From NCBI GenBank assembly GCA_025266875.1, contig JALLLT010000172.1:1-11977 (forward strand): a stretch of DNA of 11,977 nt, in the 5' to 3' direction. This stretch comes from Fennellomyces sp. T-0311. Taxonomy: Eukaryota; Mucoromycota; Mucoromycetes; Mucorales; Lichtheimiaceae. The notes under the pieces were generated by a model. It worked only from the letters and a program-made list of their open reading frames with translations, was not told the DNA's origin and searched no databases. Both the position numbers and the translations under genes were made by a program. Position 1 is the stretch's first letter; every line of letters starts with the position of its first letter. Positions 1-5,355 of the stretch are shown here, piece by piece.

Positions 1-805
1 CGTGTACTGGACTTGGTCATGAAAATCAATGACGTGCAGCAGGGCGAACTGGTTCATTACACAATATCTCAGAATCTGGTGACTGCCGTAAGCTTAACGA
101 TTGTTGAAAATTGATTTTTTCACATTTGAGCAGTATACAACGATCATCTGTGCACGCCACACAGCAATGCACAACAGTGTCCGTGAGTTTTTGGACACTT
201 ACTTGTTCTTTGGCTCCGATTTTACAATCGATGCTGTTGCCATCCCGGGTAACCGCAACAAGGGGTATTACAGGGAGTTTGCTGGAGAAGCAGAGGTGAG
301 TACAATATGTCGCTTGGATATATCGATTGCTCATGTGGTATACCTCATAGGTTCCTCCGCCGAGGATACGGCAGCAACTGCCAAAAGTTTCAAAGTGATG
401 CACTTATTGGTTGGATCAAGAAGGTGATGTTTTGCAAAACACCTGGCAGACCAAGACTGCCAAAAGCCATAGCGCGTATCACCCATGAGATCATTGTTCT
501 CGTCGGCGTAGCGGTAATTTCATAACTAATATATATTTTTACTGCATTGTCTTATCTAATATATACCGATGTAATATCGCGAGGCATCCGGGGTCAATGA
601 TCCCAGTCACCCGGGTTACAAGCAGCATTTCTCTTGCATTTCTGACTGGGCTGTTATATACCACGGCCTAACGAAGAGCGACGGGTCAAAGCATGAAATT
701 GACTGGGAACAAACGGAGTCATACGTGACAGATGCCGTGTTTACGGGCACAGGAGGATTCCGTGGGGACAAAGAGGTTATAATAGATGTCTTTTTTGAGG
801 ATTAA
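1..805 (+). CDS. Unrecognised spliced gene, 3' part (5' end outside window)
   Basis: I do not recognise the product. A consistent model has exons 1-87, 134-295, 351-394, 450-513 and 584-805, ending at TAA 803-805. The introns are 88-133 (46 nt), 296-350 (55 nt), 395-449 (55 nt) and 514-583 (70 nt). All begin GT and end AG, and together they keep one open frame of about 192 codons. Intron 1 has GTAAGC, a CTTAACG branch-like site and a T-rich stretch; intron 4 has CATAACTAAT. Exon 2 encodes a mixed aromatic/charged segment with no transmembrane stretch. Exon 5 is the most convincing coding piece: it is Trp/Tyr/Asp-rich and ends in VFFED. An AATAAA follows the stop by 10 nt. Weak points are the GAG acceptor of intron 4 and the poor branch site of intron 3. 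If either intron is wrong, the alternative is a pseudogene, because unspliced exon 3 runs into TGA at 396-398. Exon 5 is fairly sure; the full chain is not. Confidence 0.38.
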
Positions 806-815
806 AACTAAAACG

Positions 816-821
816 AATAAA
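816..821 (+). terminator. Poly(A) signal AATAAA of the upstream gene
   Basis: A canonical AATAAA lies just after the TAA at 803-805 and is followed by a run of nine T residues. It supports the reading that a plus-strand gene ends here. Such hexamers are common in AT-rich DNA, so alone it is weak. Confidence 0.4.
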
Positions 822-893
822 CTTTTTTTTTCACGGCGGCAATTATATAGTTAACAATAATGCACCTGTAAAGTGTTGCAAAGATGTTTAACA

Positions 894-1003
894 GTCTGTA
901 GAAAGACACTAAATGGCCTTCAAGGAGGCATTCGATAGTCTGTAGAAGGACATTCAACAGTCTTCAGAGAGACTTTCGATGGTCTATAGAAAGGCTTTCC
1001 GCT
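894..1003. repeat. Five tandem 22-bp units, each a mini-hairpin
   Basis: Units start at 894, 916, 938, 960 and 982, a period of exactly 22 bp. In each unit the first 14 bases form a 4-bp stem with a 6-base loop: GTCT/AGAC (unit 1), GCCT/AGGC (unit 2), GTCT/GGAC (unit 3), GTCT/AGAC (unit 4) and GTCT/AGGC (unit 5). The stem differences are compensatory or G-U. A more degenerate unit may precede at about 872. A period of 22 is not a multiple of three, so a simple protein repeat is unlikely. Function unknown. Confidence 0.6.
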
Positions 1004-2410
1004 GTGTTTTGGCTGAATTTTGAGTCGATGAAAAGGTATGCCAGAGCCGATATAAAGACAATCCAAAGGCGTCTCAAAGGTAAGAAAGGAATTCTAGCCT
1101 TTGCAAGAGGCTCAAAAGCCATTCTAGCCATCGCCCGGCAGAGGTCAACCAAAAGTCAAATTTGAGCCATCCTCAGCCCTCCTTTGCCCTCCTTGGCCAT
1201 CGCGAACTTCTCTGATGATAAATGTGGTATCGTTTAAACGAGGAAAGGCTTTCGAATGACGAGACCAAAATAAGATAATGATTTATTGAGGAAAACTGCT
1301 CTCTATTTATACTGTTGATGAGTTCGGGACGAAGAAGGCAAATGCTTTGTCTAATAAGCCTATGATCCATGTTATTGCCGACTTTCATATGATCTTGCCT
1401 TATAGATGAAGGAGCCGAAGAACATATGGAACCAAGTTAAAGGAGTTGCCTTACGATCGGTAAACCCGAATCAAGGTTGCACATAAGAGCAAATAAGGCA
1501 ATCGATAACTGTACGGTTGTTGATGTCGTAATGACAGCGGATATAGCATAACGAAGGAAAAGCATGTAACCATGGAAGATAGTGTATGTCGGGAATACGA
1601 CAATAAAGTATTATCATCTGTGGTTGTTTCACCACACGGTCATTACACTGCATGGCGGATGTCAAAGACATCCTCAAATCCGCATGATCAGAACAATGGA
1701 AAGGATCCTATACGTCCTCTATCCATTCAGGCAATTCTGAAGACGAAACACTATCTAAACTGCCATCGCTGATTCAATACATAAAAGATATAAAAGCATA
1801 GAGCGTTGCATTCAATAAAGCATATCCGAAACTTCAAAGATACTTTTATAAGTCTCTTTTTATTCTTTGTACCGTTGATTCACTTCATCTGTAATAATAC
1901 GTGTAATGACTATGGTATGAGTAATGTGGGCAACAAGGTGAATATGTGTGAGTCATGCTGAGGTCTCAAAGGGATGAACGCGTTGTGTGTAATATTCGTG
2001 CAACAGCGCGTTGCTGTGCAACAAAGAGATGTCACGAACGACTTGTCCAAAAAGAGAAATGCAAAGTGTCGTAGCCATTCTGGCGGACTTTCTTTTGTTC
2101 CATTTTTGGATACTTCTTCCATGATCGTTGTTGCGCAGCAACAAGCTGTTCCGCAGTCGCTGCAGCTCACCGCAGTACTTCTCTATATTGTTACCCCATA
2201 TTCATTATCCACATCATGCGCAGCAATCCGCAGTAAGCCGCAGTAGTATTTTATTAGCATTAGAAAATATATAAATATCCCTTCAGTCTAAAAGAATAAA
2301 CATTATCTTACGACTTCTCTTTCAAACCTTTTCTCTGTTATTGGCTACGGTTCATCCGCCAAAAAGTGACACGACAAAAGAAGCCCGCCGGAATGGCTAC
2401 GACAAGTTTT
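1004..2410. other. No recognisable gene; scattered LTR-like signals
   Basis: I see no convincing protein or RNA gene here. Open frames are at most about 90 codons and lack recognisable motifs. On the minus strand a TATAAATA (1304-1311) is followed by AATAAA (1282-1287), and the tract ends ...CCACA at 1223. On the plus strand that point reads TGTGGTATCG, close to the LTR start TGTGGTGTCC at 5050. On the plus strand TATATAAATA (2268-2277) is followed by AATAAA (2295-2300). Around 1985-2240 there are several GCAGCAAC/CCGCAGT repeats. This suggests old LTR debris, but no boundaries or duplicated target sites can be fixed. Confidence 0.3.
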
Positions 2411-2416
2411 AAAAAA
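2411..2416 (-). terminator. Pol III terminator of tRNA-Gln (T6 on minus strand)
   Basis: AAAAAA on the plus strand reads as T6 on the minus strand, 25 nt past the 3' end of the minus-strand tRNA gene. A run of four or more T is the normal RNA polymerase III stop. This is the first long T-run downstream. Confidence 0.6.
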
Positions 2417-2441
2417 CTTTTATTGTTATCAATGCACAACC

Positions 2442-2513
2442 AGGTCTTCCCGAGAATCGAACTCGGATTGCTGGATTCAAAGTCCAGAGTGCTAACCATT
2501 ACACCAGAAAACC
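2442..2513 (-). tRNA. tRNA-Gln, anticodon UUG
   Basis: Read on the minus strand, the 71 bases from 2513 to 2443 fold as a complete cloverleaf. The acceptor stem is GGTTTTC/GAAGACC with one G-U pair. The D arm contains GTGTAATGGTTAGCAC. The anticodon arm is CTGGA-CTTTGAA-TCCAG with TTG in the loop. The T arm is CCGAG-TTCGATT-CTCGG. The base after the acceptor (2442) is T, the usual eukaryotic tRNA-Gln discriminator, and CCA is not encoded. Box A and box B promoter elements are intact and there is no intron. It should deliver glutamine at CAA codons, and it looks functional. Like many tRNA genes it sits among transposon debris. Confidence 0.95.
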
Positions 2514-2580
2514 AGGACGGTATCAAATGTCGCACAGCAAGTTGGTGATCTATTAAGCGGTATTGTATTACACTGCACCT

Positions 2581-2599
2581 TTTGAGCAGACTGCTCAAA
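2581..2599. repeat. 19-bp perfect palindrome (TTTGAGCAG-A-CTGCTCAAA)
   Basis: Nine bases pair exactly with nine bases across a single central A. A looser palindrome (CAATTTGA ... TTCAAAATTG) follows within 30 bp. It lies upstream of the tRNA-Gln gene in the tRNA's own orientation and just before the 5S-like stretch. It could be a site for a dimeric DNA-binding protein or simply a cruciform-prone remnant. Confidence 0.5.
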
Positions 2600-2633
2600 T
2601 ATGGACTTTAAGCCAATTTGAGCCAGTTCAAAA

Positions 2634-2735
2634 TTGCGGCAGGGTTAAAGCTACTGGGGTAGACACCCATCCAATGATATCGGAAGTTAAGCAGTTGCTC
2701 CCTGAGCTATAGTGGGAGAGTACCCAATATCTAGC
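2634..2735 (+). ncRNA. 5S rRNA-like sequence, degenerate (pseudogene or SINE head)
   Basis: Landmarks of eukaryotic 5S rRNA appear in order: TTGCGGC at the start, CACCCATCC, AAGTTAAGC (2684-2692, the conserved box A region), GAGC, then AGTGGG (2711-2716) close to an ACC, resembling box C. The start-to-box-A spacing is close to that of yeast 5S. The part between box A and box C is about 8 nt short, and the terminal stem is weak (AGCTA with TAGCT). I therefore read it as a 5S-derived relic, or the Pol III head of a 5S-type SINE, rather than a working 5S gene. A covariance-model search would settle it. Confidence 0.38.
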
Positions 2736-2744
2736 TAATAAAAT

Positions 2745-3192
2745 TGTTGTATCCACAACATGATTATGGCTTATGCATCATTTACCCTTGTTTGCTTATT
2801 TACAACGGGTTACTTTAATTTCCCGATCTACAGCCACATCCCTGTCTTGACATGCATTCATCGTAATAACCTTGCTGTGATATTCAACAATAAGAAGAGG
2901 CCGGTAAGTGACGAGACTCAAGTAATGACTGATTTATTTCGTATGTTGAATCATCACTTTAAATAATAAAAGCTTATTCTCGAGGGGTTGGATCATTGAC
3001 ATGGTTGTAAGGCACATGAACCGCTGTGGTAACCAGGGTTATGTGGGTTTCACTAAGATAGGCAAGGTTATTACGATGAACGCATGTCAAGACAGGGATG
3101 TGGCTGTAGATCGGAAAATTAAAGTAACCCGTTGTCAATAAGCAAACAAGGGTAAATGATGCATAAGCCATAATCATGTTGTGGATACAACA
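2745..3192. repeat. Long inverted repeat A/A' (arms 2745-2875 and 3062-3192)
   Basis: The two 131-bp arms are reverse complements with about three mismatches and no gaps. The outer tips are TGTTGTATCCACAAC and its complement, themselves nearly palindromic, starting TG and ending CA. The loop is segment B. A reading frame of about 40 codons is therefore present on opposite strands in the two arms, with a few amino-acid changes. I recognise no protein. No target duplication is evident at 2744 and 3193. Confidence 0.85.
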
Positions 3193-3384
3193 CTTGCCTA
3201 TCTTAGTGAAACCCACATAACCCTGGTTAGCACAGCGGTTCATGTGCCTTACAACCATATCAATGATCCAACCCCTCGAGAATAAGCTTTTATTATTTAA
3301 AGTGATGATTCAACATACGAAATAAATCAGTCATTACTTGAGTCTCGTCACTTACCTGCCTCTTCTTATTGTTGAATATCACAG
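2875..3384. repeat. Long inverted repeat B/B' (arms 2875-3066 and 3193-3384)
   Basis: The two 192-bp arms are reverse complements with three mismatches and no gaps. The tips are CTGTGATATTCAAC and its complement. The loop is segment A'. B therefore overlaps A' by five bases (GCAAG, 3062-3066) and touches A at 2875. The overall order A-B-A'-B' interleaves two stem-forming pairs. It could be a fold-back or MITE-like element or a rearranged inverted dimer. No target duplication is seen at its ends. Confidence 0.85.
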
Positions 3385-3523
3385 AGATTATAAGTTAAGA
3401 TATTCGTTGCTATCACTGTGCGTTCGAAAATGTTGTGTTGTCCTTTTGTAGCACATCTGTGCATAGGAAAGTCGTTTGGCGTTTGGATTGTTTCTGTTGG
3501 TAAGAACATTTTCAACATGTGTT
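3385..3523. other. Unassigned spacer between fold-back repeat and isolated LTR
   Basis: There is no coding signal. GAAAATGTT (about 3427) and AACATTTTC (about 3507) form a 9-bp inverted pair about 70 nt apart. Nothing else is supported. Confidence 0.3.
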
Positions 3524-3703
3524 TGAAGTGTTTAGGTGTGTTTAGGTGTGTGTATGGACAAAGTAATTCGTGAGACTCTTTTGAGAAGAGATTTATTCCG
3601 GAAAAGAGAGAGAGAAACACAAATTGAAAATAGACTATTCTTAAGCTACTACATGTTACACCGGATACAACTCATTTGTCTCCTGATACCACTAGATACG
3701 ACA
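3524..3703 (-). mobile_element. Isolated (solo-like) LTR of the host-element family, minus orientation
   Basis: The reverse complement of this 180-bp stretch matches the LTR at 4154-4332 along its whole length, with roughly ten substitutions (mostly C/T or G/A transitions) and two 1-bp gaps. It has the same TG...CA ends. AATAAA and GTCTCACGAA are conserved; the TATAAA of the other copy is not. No internal element sequence (T-run plus leader) adjoins it at 3523. The flanking pentamers (GTGTT and GCACC) are not duplicated. It is therefore an old solo LTR, or one end of an element otherwise lost. Confidence 0.8.
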
Positions 3704-3720
3704 GCACCTAATACCCACCT

Positions 3721-3757
3721 TCTAGTCTAGTCTTGTTCTTGTCTTGTTCTGTCTTGC
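3721..3757. repeat. Degenerate TCTTG/TCTAG pentamer microsatellite
   Basis: The stretch is made of TCTAG, TCTAG, TCTTG, TTCTTG, TCTTG, TTCTG and TCTTG in tandem, a pyrimidine-rich pentamer-type simple repeat. More TCTTGTT-like motifs recur downstream to about 3855. Confidence 0.6.
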
Positions 3758-4153
3758 CGCTTAATCCATTCTCGTGGGTTCTTGCATTCTTGTTGATTGG
3801 TTAGTAGTTGTATTATCCTTTAGTAGAGTAGTATTCTTATCTTCGTCTTGTTCCTAGCTATCTTCTATTGAGTCATGCTCCTACTCTCCACTTGCATTTC
3901 TGACAAAATCTTTCCATATTAAAGATGTATACTTAGTTGATTAATCTTTATTTGCAATACTCAGTTTTGATAGAATCAAATTACATATATAACAAGGGCC
4001 CATTTAGATGGACATTTCATAAAGAATATATATATATGCTTCACATTCGGGCACTTAGTCGGGCCACTATATAGGACCATGCCTGTTCGGGCACCCACCT
4101 ACACACAGCTTTCCTGGCCCGATGCCCGAAAATGCCAGGCCAAAATGGGCAGT
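3758..4153. other. Intergenic DNA left of the host element
   Basis: No gene is recognised. The sequence is T-rich with a short (AT)n tract near 4027-4037. Just before the LTR there is a GC-richer patch with repeated TTCGGGCA/TGCCCGAA motifs. The segments at 4046-4053 plus 4059-4065 can pair with 4116-4130, leaving a 5-nt bulge, and TTCGGGCA recurs at about 4086. Confidence 0.35.
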
Positions 4154-4332
4154 TGTCATATCCAGTGGTATCGGGAGACAAATGAGTTGTATCTGGTGTA
4201 ACATGCGGTAGCTTAAGAATAGACTATTTTCAATTTGTGTTTCTCTCTCTCTTTTCCGGAATAAATCTCTCCTATAAAGAGTCTCACGAATTACTTCGTC
4301 CATACACACACCTAAACACACCAAACACTTCA
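4154..4332 (+). repeat. 5' LTR of host element (179 bp)
   Basis: It begins TGTCATATCC and ends AACACTTCA. The ends are set by alignment with the minus-strand copy at 3524-3703, where similarity stops at the same bases. It contains AATAAA (4260-4265), TATAAA (4273-4278, not conserved in the other copy) and GTCTCACGAA (4281-4290), the segment complementary to the priming site. The 3' LTR of this element is not in the window. Confidence 0.8.
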
Positions 4333-4338
4333 TTTTTT

Positions 4339-4345
4339 TTCGTGA
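4339..4345 (+). promoter_or_regulatory. Putative self-priming site of host element (TTCGTGA)
   Basis: After the LTR come eight T (4333-4340) and then TTCGTGAATTC. TTCGTGA is exactly complementary to TCACGAA at 4284-4290 in the LTR. No tRNA-type site starting TGG is present. The inserted element has the same layout with different, co-changed bases. Confidence 0.5.
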
Positions 4346-4374
4346 ATTCTCTCACTCTAACTCGCCATACCAAC

Positions 4375-5085
4375 ATGAACGTCAACGATCTGGTCAACAC
4401 TCCTGCCACCGCCAACACCAACAATGCCAACGGTTCCCACGCCAACGGCACCCCCAATTTGGTCGCCATCCCACTCGTTGTTGGGCAGTTTTCCCTCAAC
4501 ACTGCCTTGCCACCCACGGTACAGCAACCAATGTACTTTGGTGGGCAGCAGGCCACCCAGCAGCAGCAAGCCTCGCCGCAACCGTCGCCTCAACAGCAAC
4601 CGTTGCAACAGCAAGCAGCTGACCCTCAAGTCGTCCATGACGTCTGGGAGCAGTTTGTGCAACAGCAGCTGCAACAGCAACCCGCTTGGGAGCAGTTCGC
4701 CCAACAGCAGCTACAGCAGCAACAACAGCTCCAGCAGCAACAACAGCTCCAGCAGCAGCTCCAGCAGCTCCAGCAGCAAGCCAACCAGGCTACGACGGTT
4801 AGCAATTTGCGACCGTTGATGCAGAACCTGAACCTGAATGGGGATGGGGACGCTTTGAACATTGCCGTAAACGCAGCGCGCATTCCCCACGGTGCTGGAC
4901 CCACCGTTACGACGCCAGTCCAAAACCATCAGGTTGCAGATACGGATGTCGATATGCCGCTTGCACCCTTGAGTTCGTCTCTTCATTCAATTCATGCCGA
5001 TCCAAAGGTCTTGAAGGTCCAGAGTGTTAAGCGTCTCAGGGAGGAGCATTGTGGTGTCCAGGAGTTAAGACCGAGAAGGTGTTAA
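4375..5085 (+). pseudogene. Host element Gag, N-terminal part, cut by insertion
   Basis: The start is ATG 4375, the first in-frame ATG after the leader; an upstream in-frame ATG at 4237 lies inside the LTR and is unlikely. Host sequence runs for 225 codons to 5049. Then 11 codons come from the inserted element's LTR and a stop follows at 5083-5085. Residues 1-45 are Asn/Thr/Ala-rich, about 50-136 are very Gln-rich, and a 14-residue block starting WEQF is repeated at residues 91 and 105. No catalytic domain lies in this part; the capsid-like and protease regions follow after 10292 in the same frame. Long Gln tracts suggest a flexible or self-associating Gag N-terminus, which is an inference. 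Confidence 0.8.
5045..5049 (+). repeat. Target-site duplication AGCAT (left copy)
   Basis: AGCAT directly precedes the 5' LTR and recurs at 10288-10292 directly after the 3' LTR. A 5-bp duplication is typical of Ty3/gypsy integration. It fixes the insertion boundaries exactly. Confidence 0.95.
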
Positions 5086-5201
5086 GGAGTTAAGCCCGGA
5101 TAAGAATTCAAATACCGAGAATTGCACTCAGCTGAATAAGCATTCAGAATCATGGATGGTACTACGTACCTGTACCACATAGTACAATAGCAGTAGAATA
5201 G

Positions 5202-5208
5202 TATATAA
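5202..5208 (+). promoter_or_regulatory. LTR TATA box (TATATAA)
   Basis: TATATAA lies 47 bp upstream of AATAAA and about 60 bp upstream of the self-complementary segment at 5263-5270. If the RNA starts near 5260, that segment would be at its 5' end. The start site is inferred. The same site recurs in the 3' LTR at 10166-10172. Confidence 0.55.
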
Positions 5209-5248
5209 GCTTTATTGAATGGATAGTAGAACGAGATCTGATCTTCAG

Positions 5249-5254
5249 AATAAA
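5249..5254 (+). terminator. LTR poly(A) signal AATAAA
   Basis: AATAAA lies inside the LTR; the copy at 10213-10218 would act in 3' end formation of the genomic RNA. It lies before the presumed R region, so RNA starting in the 5' LTR need not end prematurely. This is inferred from position only. Confidence 0.5.
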
Positions 5255-5329
5255 TCCGTGTCTCAAAGGATTCCTATTTGTCTTTATATTCCTACTATCA
5301 CCTACATTCAACCAGATAACACATTTTTT

Positions 5330-5337
5330 TCCTTTGA
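5330..5337 (+). promoter_or_regulatory. Putative self-priming site (TCCTTTGA) of inserted element
   Basis: After the LTR come seven T (5324-5330) and then TCCTTTGAATTC. TCCTTTGA is exactly complementary to TCAAAGGA at 5263-5270. No TGG-type tRNA primer site is found. Tf1 and related elements prime reverse transcription with the 5' end of their own RNA folded back on such a site. A caveat is the 6-nt gap between LTR end and paired site, which would need trimming before integration. Confidence 0.55.
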
Positions 5338-5355
5338 ATTCACCTTACTATTACC

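Larger units (their letters stand above)
5050..5323 (+). repeat. 5' LTR of inserted element (274 bp)
   Basis: It starts TGTGGTGTCC and ends GATAACACA. It is identical to 10014-10287 by base-by-base reading, with AGCAT outside both. It contains TATATAA (5202-5208), AATAAA (5249-5254) and GTCTCAAAGG (5260-5269). Confidence 0.96.

Noticed and set aside
894..1003. CRISPR array
   Set aside because: The units are contiguous and diverged with no unique spacers, and the surroundings are eukaryotic.
1223..1815. Solo LTR starting TGTGGTATCG with ATAAA duplication
   Set aside because: ATAAA follows CA at more than one place downstream (about 1600 and 1815), is low-complexity, and no matching second copy exists in the window; boundaries cannot be defended.
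1974..2246. 90-codon plus-strand open frame as a small protein
   Set aside because: It has no motif or splice context, and overlapping frames on the other strand are equally open; GCAGCAAC-type repeats explain the composition.
2338..2365. GGTTCATCC as a second tRNA T-arm/box B
   Set aside because: The loop is too short and no acceptor, D or anticodon arm can be placed around it.
2974..3258. 94-codon minus-strand open frame in the inverted repeat
   Set aside because: It spans the A'/B' junctions, its shared part differs from the opposite-strand copy by amino-acid-changing substitutions, and no family is recognised.
4626..4904. Cys-rich minus-strand open frame
   Set aside because: It is the antisense reading of the CAG/CAA glutamine tract; low complexity only.
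5324..5345. A tRNA-derived primer binding site after the 5' LTR
   Set aside because: No TGG start and no stretch resembling a tRNA 3' end; the sequence is a T-run followed by an LTR-complementary octamer.
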